NCBI GenBank assembly: GCA_016712525.1
Contig: JADJQX010000001.1
Location: 2,108,001-2,172,000, forward strand
Direction: 5' to 3'
Length of the DNA stretch: 64,000 nt
Source of the DNA: Myxococcales bacterium
GTDB lineage: Bacteria; Myxococcota_A; Polyangia; Polyangiales; Polyangiaceae
This document shows positions 9,822 to 18,035 of the stretch, in pieces. Made by a program: the position numbers and the translations under genes. The first letter of the stretch is position 1. The number at the start of each line of letters is the position of its first letter. The notes below the pieces were generated by a model. That model did not search any database. It was not told where the DNA came from and saw nothing but the letters and a program-made list of their open reading frames with translations.

Positions 9822-10922
9822 ATGCGCACCATCGCGCTCTCGACGTTGTTCCACGAGCGGGCCAAGCTCGTCTTCGCGGTGCTCGCCGTCGGCGCCGTGG
9901 TGACGCTCGTGCTGCTCCAGTCGGGGCTCTACGCCGGGTTTCGGCGCGCGGCGTCGCAGGTCGTTCGGCGCGCCGGGGGCGACGTGTGGGTCCACAAGTC
10001 GGGCACACGTTCGTTCGACGACGCGCAGCCCATCCTCGTGCCTCCGACGCTCGATCCGGCGTGCGCGACGCGTGTACGGCGTGTGGTGCTCGACTTCGCC
10101 CAGGTGAAGCGCAAAGACGACGTGCCGGTCGGCGTTCAGGTCGTCGGCGTCGACCCCGTCGTGGGGCGCGAGCTCCCGTGGAACCTCGAGGTCGGTCATG
10201 CCGCCGACCTCACCGACGAGGTGGTCGCCGTCGACAGGCTCGACGCGGAGGAGCTCGGCGTCGCAGCTTCGGGCGACGTGCTCGAGGTGAACGGCGAGAA
10301 GGTCCGCGTCGGCGCGTTCTCGCGGGGCGTGAGGCCCTTCACGCTCACCCCCTACGTCTTCCTAAGGCCCGAGGGCGCGAACACGCTCCTCCACCTCCCG
10401 AAGGGCGCGACGACCTATTTCGTCGTCGATACGGCGAGCGCCGCGTGCCGCGAGAAGCTCGTCTCGGGGCTCCCGAAAGGGCTCCGCGCGACCCTGTCGG
10501 AGGACTTCGCCCGCGCCACCGAGAAGCGCTGGGTCGAAGACTCGGGCATCGGCGTCATGCTCCGCGTGGGCGCGCTGCTCTCTCTCTTCGTCGGCGCCAT
10601 CGTGCTCGCGCAGACGCTCCACGCGCTCGTCGCGAGCCACAGGAAAGAGCTCGCGACGCTCAAGGCGCTCGGCGCGACCACGGGCGAGCTCTTGGGGTTC
10701 GTCGCATGGCAAGGCGCGGTGCTCGCCGGGGCGGGGCTCGCTGTCGGCCTGGTCGCGTCGTTCGCGACGGCCGCGGCGCTCGGACAGCTGGGCATCGCCG
10801 TGGTGCTCGACGCGGGCACCCTCGCGACCGGCGTCGTCGGGGCCCTGGTCGTGACGCTGCTCGCCGGCCTCTTCGCCGCGCGTCCGGTGCTCTCGCTCGA
10901 TCCGACCGAGGTGCTCGCGTGA
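9822..10922 (+). CDS. FtsX/DevC-like ABC transporter permease
   Basis: Inner-membrane permease of the MacB/FtsX type. It has an N-terminal membrane helix (about residues 15-40), a roughly 200-residue periplasmic domain (DVWVHKSGTRSFDDAQP onward) and three C-terminal helices ending ARPVLSLDPTEVLA, the usual ending of DevC/LolC-type permeases. The length of 366 fits the family. The ATG at 9822 is chosen because the helix begins there and the upstream sequence is arginine-rich non-coding in character. It overlaps the ATPase gene by four bases (GTGA). Such pairs usually export or extract lipids, peptides or glycolipids rather than import; no membrane-fusion partner is next to them. Position after the kinase suggests the same transcript. 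Confidence 0.88.
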   Translation: MRTIALSTLFHERAKLVFAVLAVGAVVTLVLLQSGLYAGFRRAASQVVRRAGGDVWVHKSGTRSFDDAQPILVPPTLDPACATRVRRVVLDFAQVKRKDDVPVGVQVVGVDPVVGRELPWNLEVGHAADLTDEVVAVDRLDAEELGVAASGDVLEVNGEKVRVGAFSRGVRPFTLTPYVFLRPEGANTLLHLPKGATTYFVVDTASAACREKLVSGLPKGLRATLSEDFARATEKRWVEDSGIGVMLRVGALLSLFVGAIVLAQTLHALVASHRKELATLKALGATTGELLGFVAWQGAVLAGAGLAVGLVASFATAAALGQLGIAVVLDAGTLATGVVGALVVTLLAGLFAARPVLSLDPTEVLA

Positions 10923-11602
10923 TCCTCGAGGCGAAGGGTGTATCGTTCACGTACCCGCGGGGCGGGGCCGTCTTCTCCGAGCTCGACGTGTCGCTCGCGA
11001 AGGGCGAAATGGTGTCGCTCGAGGGGCCGTCGGGCTCCGGGAAGACGACGCTGCTCACCGTGCTCGCGGGGCTCGTGCGCCCAACGGCCGGCACCGTGAC
11101 CCTCGCGGGCAGCCGCCTCGACACGCTCGACGACCGCGGGCGTGCGCGTGCGCGGAGGGACCACGTGGGCTTCGTGTTCCAGGGCTATCACCTGCTCACC
11201 GCGCTCACCGCGCGCCAGAACGTGGTCGAGCCCATGGTGCTCGCCGGGCGCCCCCGAAAGGACGCCGAGGCGCGCGCCGACGCCACCTTGGAGCGCCTCG
11301 GTCTCCGCGCGCTCGCGTCGCAGAGGCCCGCGGAGCTCTCGGGAGGTGAGAAACAACGTGTGGCGGTCGCGCGGGCGATCGCGCCCTCGCCCGACGTGGT
11401 GTTCGCCGACGAGCCCACGGCCGCGCTGGATTTCCGCACGGGGCAGGTGGTCGTCGGGCTCTTGCGCGACTTCGCGACCGCGGGCGGTACGGTGCTGCTC
11501 GTCACGCACGACACGCGCCTCCGACCGTTCGTCGACCGCCTGCTCACGATGGAGGATGGTCGGCTCTCCGCGCCGGAGCTCTCCCACGAAGGGCGAACAT
11601 GA
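10919..11602 (+). CDS. ABC transporter ATP-binding protein, LolD/DevA type
   Basis: ATPase partner of the preceding permease, 227 residues, the usual size. Walker A GPSGSGKTTLL, Q-loop FVFQGYHLL, signature LSGGEKQRVAVARA, Walker B VVFADEPTAALD and the switch histidine in LLVTHD are all present. The start is a GTG at 10919 overlapping the permease stop as GTGA, typical translational coupling. Together the pair should form a full MacB-like type VII exporter core. The cargo is unknown. The stop region overlaps an ATGA that could start a repeat-coded reading frame. Confidence 0.93.
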   Translation: MILEAKGVSFTYPRGGAVFSELDVSLAKGEMVSLEGPSGSGKTTLLTVLAGLVRPTAGTVTLAGSRLDTLDDRGRARARRDHVGFVFQGYHLLTALTARQNVVEPMVLAGRPRKDAEARADATLERLGLRALASQRPAELSGGEKQRVAVARAIAPSPDVVFADEPTAALDFRTGQVVVGLLRDFATAGGTVLLVTHDTRLRPFVDRLLTMEDGRLSAPELSHEGRT

Positions 11603-11684
11603 CGGGAGGCGCCGCGCTTCCGAGCCCCCGCGGAGTCAGATCCATCCCACCTCTCCCACCACGCACCTACCCACAAGAAGGCCG

Positions 11685-11873
11685 AACCAGGACATCCCCC
11701 ATGGGAACCAGGACATCCCGTACGGGAACCAGGACATCCCCCCATGGTCCCCGGGACATGCCCCAAGGCTCCCGGGACACGCCCCAAGGCTCCCGGGACA
11801 CGCCCCAAGGCTCCCGGGACACGCCCCAAGGCTCCCGGGACACGCCCCAAGGCTCCCGGGACATGCCTTGAAG
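11685..11873. repeat. 21-bp tandem repeat array, nine units in two types
   Basis: Nine head-to-tail 21-bp units with exact register fill most of the 320 bp between the ABC ATPase gene and the Kelch gene. Three first-type units begin AACCAGGACATCCC (11685, 11706, 11727). Six second-type units carry the core CCCGGGACACGCCCCAAGG or a variant (11748, 11769, 11790, 11811, 11832, 11853). Four consecutive second-type units are identical. Many units contain a small palindrome (CCCATGGG, CCCGTACGGG, CCCGGG). The last unit can fold CAAGGC against GCCTTG. Because the period is seven codons, open frames run through on both strands, including a 90-codon frame from 11599 coupled to the ATPase stop. I treat those frames as by-products. 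Confidence 0.9.
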
Positions 11874-11925
11874 GGGGCCCGTCGGGGCCGCCCCTCGCTC
11901 GTCCGGTCGCGCTGCGTCGCTTGCC

Positions 11926-13014
11926 CTACGGCGACGCGGCGGCTTCGGTCACCGCGTTCGTGCGTGGATCGAAGGCGAGCACGTCGCTCCTCGGTGTGGG
12001 GGAGCCGCCGCCACGACGGATCGCTCCTCCGGCGACGTACACACGGCCGTCGGCGCCTCGCGCGCATGCGTGCCATCCACGCGGGTCGGGCAGCGTCGCG
12101 GCCTTGCGGAACGCGCCGTCGCGGAGGACCTCGATCGTGTCCGAGAACCCAGAAGAGGTCGTTCCCCCGATCGTCACGAGCGTCCCGTCGGCGAGCGCCG
12201 CGGCGCAGAGCCAATACCGCGCTTCGACGAGGCTCGGCTCCGTGCGAAAGGTCTTCGTCACCGTGTCGTAGGACTCCACCGCGGCGACCGGGACGTCCGT
12301 CGCGTCGCGCCCGCCGACGAGGTAGACACGCGAGCCCGCGACGACGGTGGCGAACGCGAGCCTGCGAGAGGGCATCTTCGGCCCACGCGACCACGTGCGC
12401 GCCCGCGTGTCGTACACGAGCATCTCGTCCGCGGTCGCACCGTTCGGCCCCCGGCCTCCGAAGACGAGGACCTCGTCTCCCACGACCGCTGCGCCCAACC
12501 CGAGCCGAGCCTCCGGCATGTCCGGGAGCTCCGCGCTCGTGCTCGTGCCCGGGTCGACGAGGCTCGCGCTCGCGATCGGTGTGGAGCCGTCACGCGTCCC
12601 GCCGAGGACATAGAGGCTCCCTGCGGCGTCGACCGCGGCGCCGTGGCCGTACCGAGGGACCACGTCCTCTCCGGCCATGCGCCACGTGTTGCGCGCCGGG
12701 TCGAGCACGTCGATCGCGTCGAGCACGGCCGCGGACAGCCCTCCCACCGCGACGAGCCCGTGGGGGGTCGCGCTGAGGGAGAAGAGAACGCGCGGACCGC
12801 CCATCGGCGCGATGGCCGTCGGCTTCGAGGCGTCGGTCGCGCCGGCCTCGTTCGGCGTGGGCGATCCGGCCTCCGGTGTCGGGGAGGCTCCTTCCTCCGC
12901 GGCGTCGGCCGAGACCACGGCCGTAGGCCCCGCGCTGCACGCCGCGAACGTGGCGAGCGAGAAGGGAACGAGGGAGGCGATGGCGGCGTGGACGGCGCGA
13001 CGGGCGAGGCTCAT
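11926..13014 (-). CDS. Kelch-repeat lipoprotein
   Basis: Predicted exported lipoprotein of 362 residues. A signal sequence ends in the lipobox TFAAC, an Ala/Glu/Thr/Pro-rich linker follows, then about six Kelch blades, each with the paired glycines and a spaced aromatic: VLDPARNTWRMAGED, YVLGGTRDGS, VFGGRGPNGATAD, YDTRARTWSRGP, YLVGGRDATD, YVAGGAIRRGG. Such propellers usually bind proteins or sugars; no enzyme motif is visible. The ATG at 13014 is chosen because the signal peptide starts there. The gene is divergent from an AraC-type regulator with repeat elements in the shared upstream region. Confidence 0.87.
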   Translation of the reverse strand: MSLARRAVHAAIASLVPFSLATFAACSAGPTAVVSADAAEEGASPTPEAGSPTPNEAGATDASKPTAIAPMGGPRVLFSLSATPHGLVAVGGLSAAVLDAIDVLDPARNTWRMAGEDVVPRYGHGAAVDAAGSLYVLGGTRDGSTPIASASLVDPGTSTSAELPDMPEARLGLGAAVVGDEVLVFGGRGPNGATADEMLVYDTRARTWSRGPKMPSRRLAFATVVAGSRVYLVGGRDATDVPVAAVESYDTVTKTFRTEPSLVEARYWLCAAALADGTLVTIGGTTSSGFSDTIEVLRDGAFRKAATLPDPRGWHACARGADGRVYVAGGAIRRGGGSPTPRSDVLAFDPRTNAVTEAAASP

Positions 13015-13067
13015 GGCCGACACCCTACGGAGGCAGGGACGAGCGCGCGCGGCGTCCCGTGCGGATC

Positions 13068-13104
13068 GTGCCGCGTTTCGTGCCGCGTCCCCGTCAGGGG
13101 ACGC
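13068..13104. promoter_or_regulatory. direct repeats and palindrome between Kelch gene and AraC regulator
   Basis: The 146-bp divergent region holds GTGCCGCGT twice (13068-13076, 13080-13088; 12 bp apart). Overlapping the second copy is a perfect 8-4-8 inverted repeat GCGTCCCC-GTCA-GGGGACGC (13085-13104). Direct repeats are the usual form of AraC-family sites, so control by the neighbouring regulator is plausible. Confidence 0.4.
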
Positions 13105-13160
13105 ACGGACGGCCAATTCCTCCGTAAATTCGCAGGCATGCGGGTTGCAGTCCGCGAAGG

Positions 13161-13973
13161 ATGATCCACGCCTCTACCCAGCCGCTCTCGGCGACGTCCC
13201 ACGTCCGGACCTGGCGTTGCACGAGCCCTGTCCGTGGCGCGGCCACCGCGCATCGAGGCCTCGAGCTCGCGTGGCTCGATGCAGGGGCGGCGCGCTACGG
13301 CGGTCCCGGTGGTGAGGTCGTGGCGAGCCCCGGCGCTTTCGTCGTCGTCCCTCCTGGCGTGGAGCACGTGACCGCGCTCGATGAGGGCCTCCGCGGGACG
13401 GTCGTCGAGCTCGACGCCTCGACCGTGCGCGAGGTCGCGTCCGCAACTTCGATGGCCTCTCGTCGCTTCGACCGTGTCGTCGTGGTCCCGGACGACGGAG
13501 GCATCGTCGCGCTCGGTGGGCTGCTCGCGCGCGAGGCGAGCTCGGGGGCCCGAGATCGGGAGCTCGTCGTCGACGCGCTGGTCGAGGCTCTCGTCGTGAA
13601 GCTCCTCCGCCTCGATGTCTGGGAGGCTCGGCCCGTTCGCGCGCGGGATCCGCGCCTGCTCGCGGCCATCGACTACGCCCACGCTCACGCGTGCGACCCC
13701 TCGCTCGACGTCGCGCGGCTCGCGGCGGCCGCGGGCATGAGCCGGTACCACTTCAGCCGCGCATTTCGAGGTGCGCTCGGCGTCGCGCCGCACGCGTTCG
13801 TCCTCGACCTCCGCGCGCGGCACGCGGCGTCCCTCCTGCGGCGTGGTCGTCGGAGCGTCACGGAGGCCGCGTTCGCGTCGGGCTTCGGAGATCTCGGGCG
13901 GTTCCGCGCGGCCTTCCGTCGGACCTTCGGGGTGGGGCCGTCCGAGTATGTCGCGGCGACTCGGGTGGGGTGA
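13161..13973 (+). CDS. AraC-family transcriptional regulator
   Basis: DNA-binding regulator of 270 residues. The N-terminal 150 residues resemble the cupin-like effector domain of AraC proteins (PGAFVVVPPGVEHVTAL). The C-terminal 100 residues hold two helix-turn-helix motifs: DVARLAAAAGMSRYHFSRAF and SVTEAAFASGFGDLGRFRAA, ending FRRTFGVGPSEY, the standard AraC signature. The effector cannot be told from sequence. The start is the ATG at 13161; GAAGG sits almost against it, so translation may be weak. The likely targets are its own promoter and the divergent Kelch lipoprotein. Confidence 0.93.
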   Translation: MIHASTQPLSATSHVRTWRCTSPVRGAATAHRGLELAWLDAGAARYGGPGGEVVASPGAFVVVPPGVEHVTALDEGLRGTVVELDASTVREVASATSMASRRFDRVVVVPDDGGIVALGGLLAREASSGARDRELVVDALVEALVVKLLRLDVWEARPVRARDPRLLAAIDYAHAHACDPSLDVARLAAAAGMSRYHFSRAFRGALGVAPHAFVLDLRARHAASLLRRGRRSVTEAAFASGFGDLGRFRAAFRRTFGVGPSEYVAATRVG

Positions 13974-14066
13974 CGCACGGGGCGCGGCTTCGCCACGACG
14001 GATCCATCGTGGGGTGGAAAGGCCTAGCTTTTCTCGCGAGCCCGGGCTCTCTGTCTCGAGACCATC

Positions 14067-14975
14067 ATGACGAAGCCCCGCATCACCGGCGTCGACGGCA
14101 CGTTCGAGCTCTACCGCGCCGAGTACTCGAAGCGTCCACGAAAGATCGTGCCCATCGACGGCGAGCCTCGCGACGTCACCGCCACGGTGGGGCTCGTCTC
14201 GTCCCTCCTCGCGCTGCTCGGCGATCCGGAGGAGCGGGTCACGCACCTCGTCTACGCCTTCGACAACCCGATCCGCTCCTTCCGTAACGATCTCTTTGCA
14301 GGATACAAAGACGACTCCGGCGTGCCGGACGACCTCCGGCGTCAGTTCGATCTCGTGGAGCGCGTGGTGCGTTCCTTGGGCATCGCCGTCCTCACGATGC
14401 GCGAGCACGAAGCGGACGACGGCCTCGGGACCCTCGCGCGCGCCTTCGCCGACCACGAGGTCAGGCTGCTCTCTCCGGACAAGGACCTCGGCCAATGCCT
14501 CGAGGAGAGCGGCCGCGTCGTCACGGTGGACCGCATCCGCAAGCGCGAGATCCGCTACGCCGACTTCGTGGCACAGAAGGGCTTTTTGCCAAGGTTTTTG
14601 CCCGATTTTCTGGGCCTTACGGGCGACCCGCAGGACGGTATCCCGGGCATCCCCGGGTTCGGAGAGAAGACGGCCTCGGCGCTGCTCGCGGCGTTCCCTG
14701 GGCTCTCTGCGATCCCGGACGACGGCGCGTCGTGGCCGGCGAGCATCCGTGGCCGTGAGAAGCTCGCGCGCGCCCTCGCCGACGCAAGGGGCGACGCGCT
14801 CCTCTACACCAAGCTCGCGACGCTCGTGACCGACGTGCCCCTCGGGCTCACGCTCGACACGATCCGCGTGCCCACCGAGGTGCCCGAGGCGTTCGTCCGC
14901 GAGGTCCTCGCCCTCGCGTCCCCCGATCTCGCCGAGCGTGCCGCGAAGGTGCTCGCGGCGCGCGCGCACGGCTGA
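14067..14975 (+). CDS. 5'-3' exonuclease (DNA polymerase I N-domain/FEN type)
   Basis: Stand-alone structure-specific 5' nuclease of 302 residues, as long as the exonuclease domain of DNA polymerase I. Metal-binding acidic residues lie in VDGTFELYRA, AFDNP, EADDGLG and SPDKDLGQ. The helix-hairpin-helix region reads LTGDPQDGIPGIPGFGEKTA, matching the GDxxDNIPGxPGxGxKTA pattern of the family. It should remove RNA primers or flaps in DNA repair. The start is the ATG at 14067. No polymerase domain follows, as expected for the free-standing members. Confidence 0.93.
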   Translation: MTKPRITGVDGTFELYRAEYSKRPRKIVPIDGEPRDVTATVGLVSSLLALLGDPEERVTHLVYAFDNPIRSFRNDLFAGYKDDSGVPDDLRRQFDLVERVVRSLGIAVLTMREHEADDGLGTLARAFADHEVRLLSPDKDLGQCLEESGRVVTVDRIRKREIRYADFVAQKGFLPRFLPDFLGLTGDPQDGIPGIPGFGEKTASALLAAFPGLSAIPDDGASWPASIRGREKLARALADARGDALLYTKLATLVTDVPLGLTLDTIRVPTEVPEAFVREVLALASPDLAERAAKVLAARAHG

Positions 14976-15096
14976 CCGCGGCGAAGGGCTCCCGCAACTT
15001 CTGCGTCGTCACGCGCCAAGCCTGCACGGTTCCCCGCGAAAATGGCCTCTCCTAGCGCGCGTTCGCCGGAGGAATCGTTCTTGCTCGTGCCTCGGC

Positions 15097-15843
15097 ATGA
15101 CGTCCGTCGGTCCGAAGGTCTCCGCGCTCCTCCTTCCTGCCCTTGGAACGCTCCTCGCCGCCGAGCTCTTGGTCTCTGCGTGCAGCGACACGCCGGCGAC
15201 GGCCGACGGCGGCGGAACGGACGCTGGGAGCGACGCGGCCGTGGTCGGTGACAACGTCCGCCCGCCGACCGGCACGGGCAACACGCTCGTCGACAGGCTC
15301 GGGGCGGCCGCAGCGAAGTGTGGCTCCCAGAGCTCGCTCACGGTGCCCGGCGGGTGGCAGCTCACGGCCATTGGCGACAAAGGGTGCATGGTGCACGTGC
15401 CTCCGGGGTGGAAGGTCGTGGGGGCCTTCGGGCCGACCGTGTCGGCGTTTCGGGACGACACGGGAAGCGAGGGGTTCGTCGGTCTCGCCGGGGCCGCGCA
15501 AGCCTCGGCGTGCAACCCGGTCGCCGTGCGCGACGGCGTGCTCCAAGGGTTCGTCGACAACGGCTACGCCTCTCCGAAGGTGCTCTGGAACGCCGAGCGG
15601 AACGAGCCGTTCGGTGGCTCGACCTGGCCGACGGGGCACACCGTGTTCTCGCTCACGCGGGGCGCAACGCCGCTCGTCGGGTATTTGTGGCTCCTCACCA
15701 CGCAGACCGTCGTGGCTTGCGACGTCGTAGGCTTGGGCTTCTGGGAGCCCGAGAGCGCGATCGAGGCCGACACGTGCACGCTCACGCAGATCGTCCAGTC
15801 GGTGCGCTGCCCGAGCGGTGGCGGCAAAGAAGACGGGGGCTGA
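15097..15843 (+). CDS. hypothetical lipoprotein
   Basis: Not recognised. It has 248 residues: a hydrophobic signal ending LVSAC, a short Ala/Asp/Gly linker and a compact domain of about 190 residues with several cysteines and many aromatic residues (VPGGWQLTAIGDKGCMVHVPPGWK, FGGSTWPTGHTVFSLTRG). The paired Cys suggest disulfides in the periplasm or at the cell surface. The ATG at 15097 is chosen because it begins the signal peptide. The next lipoprotein gene is on the same strand 82 bp downstream. Confidence 0.7.
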   Translation: MTSVGPKVSALLLPALGTLLAAELLVSACSDTPATADGGGTDAGSDAAVVGDNVRPPTGTGNTLVDRLGAAAAKCGSQSSLTVPGGWQLTAIGDKGCMVHVPPGWKVVGAFGPTVSAFRDDTGSEGFVGLAGAAQASACNPVAVRDGVLQGFVDNGYASPKVLWNAERNEPFGGSTWPTGHTVFSLTRGATPLVGYLWLLTTQTVVACDVVGLGFWEPESAIEADTCTLTQIVQSVRCPSGGGKEDGG

Positions 15844-15925
15844 AGGTCGAGGAACGCGCCGTTCCTCACGACGTCCGAGCGTCGAGCATCGTGGTCATGC
15901 GCCGCGGGTGCGGTATCTTCAGGGG

Positions 15926-17101
15926 ATGCGTCGCTCGTGGCTCGTCGCGCTCTCTCTCCTCGTCGCGTGCACGAGCACGCCTCCCGCGCCTGCTCCCGCG
16001 GCGAGCACGCCCGTCCCCGTGCCCACCGTCTCCGGCACGGCGCCTGCCCCCGAGGACGCGTCGGCCCCCATCGACGCGGCTACCCCCGTCGACGCGTCCG
16101 AGCCGCTCACGCTCACGGCGTACCCGAGGCGAGGCTCGCAGGTGGACGACACGAGCGCGCCGAAGGGGCCGGGGCTCGTGATGATGGGCGGCGGGCCCGA
16201 CGTCGACGCGGCCTTCGTGTGGGCGCACGATCTCGTGGTCGGCTCGAAGGCGCGCGGCGCCGACGTGGTGGTGCTGCGGGCCACCGGCGCCGACGGGTAC
16301 GACGCCTACCTCGACGGGCTCGCGCAGTTCAACTCGGTGCAGACGCTGAAGATCCCCGCGAAGGCCACGTCGACCGATCTCGCGTTCGCCGCCCGTGTCG
16401 TCGGCGCGGCCGAGATCGTGTTCTTCGCCGGCGGAAACCAGGGCGACTACGTGGCGTGGGCCGGCTCGCCGCTCATGCGCGCCGTGCAAGGGGTCTACGA
16501 TCGCGGGGGCGTCGTGGGGGGCACCTCCGCCGGCACGGCCATCCTAGGCGCATCGGTCAACGACGCGACGCTCGCCATCTCCGAGTCGATCACGTCGAAG
16601 ACGATGATGACCGACCCGTACGACCCGAGCGTGCACTTTACACAGAACATGCTCGTCTTCCCGCCGCTCGCGCGCACCATCACCGACATGCACTTCGCCG
16701 AACGCGATCGCATGGGCAGGCTCGTCGGGTTCATGGCGCGGCAGGTGGCCGACGGCGTCGTCCCAGGTCCGTTGCCCACGGTGTACGGCGTCGCGGTCGA
16801 CGAGGACACGGCGCTCGTGATCGATCCCGCGCGCTCGGGCCGGATCTTTCGCCAGCGCGGGGCGGGGGCCGTGTACGTGGTCCGCGGGGGCGCGCCCGAC
16901 CGGGCCGTGCGTGGCCAGCCGCTCGTCTACCGCGACCTCACCGTGCACAAGCTCGACTCGGACGCCGCGCGCTACGATTTCGCCCGCCACTGCGGCACGG
17001 GCCGGACCTTCCCGCTCACGGCCGTCGGCTCGGCCACGTCGTACGAGTACACGCCCACGAGCCCGTACGCGGCCCAAGGCAACGTCGACACGTGCCCGTG
17101 A
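15926..17101 (+). CDS. cyanophycinase-like S51 peptidase, lipoprotein
   Basis: Predicted exported serine peptidase of the S51 family, 391 residues. A lipobox (LLVAC) and a Pro/Ala-rich linker precede the catalytic domain: MMGGGPDVDAAFVWA, the turn FFAGGNQGDYV, the nucleophile elbow GGTSAGTAILG with the catalytic Ser, and the HFAERDRMGRL stretch, which corresponds to the cyanophycinase HFSxRxRxGRL signature. Cyanophycinases degrade multi-L-arginyl-poly-L-aspartate. Here the protein is exported, so it may act on external cyanophycin or isoaspartyl peptides. ATG at 15926, with AGGGG directly against it. Confidence 0.87.
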   Translation: MRRSWLVALSLLVACTSTPPAPAPAASTPVPVPTVSGTAPAPEDASAPIDAATPVDASEPLTLTAYPRRGSQVDDTSAPKGPGLVMMGGGPDVDAAFVWAHDLVVGSKARGADVVVLRATGADGYDAYLDGLAQFNSVQTLKIPAKATSTDLAFAARVVGAAEIVFFAGGNQGDYVAWAGSPLMRAVQGVYDRGGVVGGTSAGTAILGASVNDATLAISESITSKTMMTDPYDPSVHFTQNMLVFPPLARTITDMHFAERDRMGRLVGFMARQVADGVVPGPLPTVYGVAVDEDTALVIDPARSGRIFRQRGAGAVYVVRGGAPDRAVRGQPLVYRDLTVHKLDSDAARYDFARHCGTGRTFPLTAVGSATSYEYTPTSPYAAQGNVDTCP

Positions 17102-17128
17102 CCGTCGAGCACGACTAAGCTCTCCTCC

Positions 17129-17920
17129 GTGGGTCACCTCCTCAGCGTCACGAAGAAGCCCGGCATGCCCACGGAGGGCGCCTTCCCGTGGTCCGTCCCG
17201 GCGGTGCGCGCGTTCGAGCGCCTCGAGCTCTCCCCGGGGGTCACGTTCTTCGTCGGCGAGAACGGCTCGGGCAAGTCGACGTTGCTCGAGGCCATCGCGC
17301 TCGCGGCTGAAATACCGGGGCTCGCTCCCGCCCCTCCCGAAGCCGACGTCACCCTGGCGAAGCAGCTCGAGCTCGCGCGGTACCTGCGCCTCGCGTGGAC
17401 GGCGCGCTCGCGTCGCGGCCTCTACCTCCGCGCCGAGAGCTACTACCTCGCGCTCCACGCGCAGGCACGGAACGAGGCGCGCGTCCTCCGTGAGCGCGTG
17501 CAAGCTGAGAACCCCGCGTGGATGCCGGCCCGTGTGCCGCTCCCCGGGGAGGCGGTGCACGTGGACGAGCTCTCGGCCGAGCCCTACTTCGCGGCGATGG
17601 ACGCGCGCTCCCACGGCGAGTCGTTCCTCGGCACCCTCGAACGAAAGGTGTCGGGCCCCGGGCTCTACCTCCTGGACGAGCCCGAGAGCCCCCTCTCTCC
17701 GAAGCGCCAGATCACGCTGCTCAAGCACCTCCGCGCGGCGGTTCGGGGTGGCTCCCAGATCGTCATCGCGACGCACTCGCCCATCTTGCTCGCGCTGCCG
17801 GGCGCCAAGATCGTGTCGTTCGACACCGTGCCGCCGAGCGTGGTCGCCTACGAGGACCTCGAGCACGTGAAGGTCGTCCGAGACTTCTTGCGCGATCCGG
17901 CGGCCGCCCTCGAGGAGTGA
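17129..17920 (+). CDS. ABC-type AAA ATPase (COG3910-like)
   Basis: Soluble P-loop ATPase of 263 residues. Walker A GENGSGKSTLLEAIAL, a short helical insert, Walker B GLYLLDEPESPLSP and the H-loop IVIATHSPILLALPG are present, but no membrane or transport partner. This matches the small predicted ATPases related to the SMC/RecF group (COG3910) whose cellular role is unclear; an intact start WSVPAVRAFERLEL is typical of them. The GTG at 17129 is used because the sequence from there aligns with that N-terminus; no clear ribosome site is seen. A 22-bp repeat array and the convergent ketopantoate reductase gene follow. Confidence 0.85.
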   Translation: MGHLLSVTKKPGMPTEGAFPWSVPAVRAFERLELSPGVTFFVGENGSGKSTLLEAIALAAEIPGLAPAPPEADVTLAKQLELARYLRLAWTARSRRGLYLRAESYYLALHAQARNEARVLRERVQAENPAWMPARVPLPGEAVHVDELSAEPYFAAMDARSHGESFLGTLERKVSGPGLYLLDEPESPLSPKRQITLLKHLRAAVRGGSQIVIATHSPILLALPGAKIVSFDTVPPSVVAYEDLEHVKVVRDFLRDPAAALEE

Positions 17921-17963
17921 CTCCCAACGAAAACGGCTGGATTCGTGGCGTTTGGTCGTCTCC

Positions 17964-18029
17964 GAAGCACAGCCGGTGGTGCCTTGAAGCACAGCCGGAG
18001 GTGCCTTGGAGCACACCCGGAGGTGCGCT
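17964..18029. repeat. 22-bp tandem repeat, three units
   Basis: Three adjacent 22-bp units (17964-17985, 17986-18007, 18008-18029) with the core GCACAGCCGGAGGTGCC. The first two differ by one base, the third by several. They lie between two convergent genes and end seven bases before the ketopantoate reductase stop. Confidence 0.8.
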
Positions 18030-18035
18030 CGCGCT

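Noticed and set aside
11599..11871. 90-codon frame with GSRDTPQ repeats after the ABC ATPase, ATGA-coupled
   Set aside because: Frames stay open on both strands because the 21-bp period is a multiple of three; no ribosome site. Kept as a repeat, not a gene.
11685..11873. CRISPR-like array
   Set aside because: Units are contiguous without spacers, and no cas genes are present.
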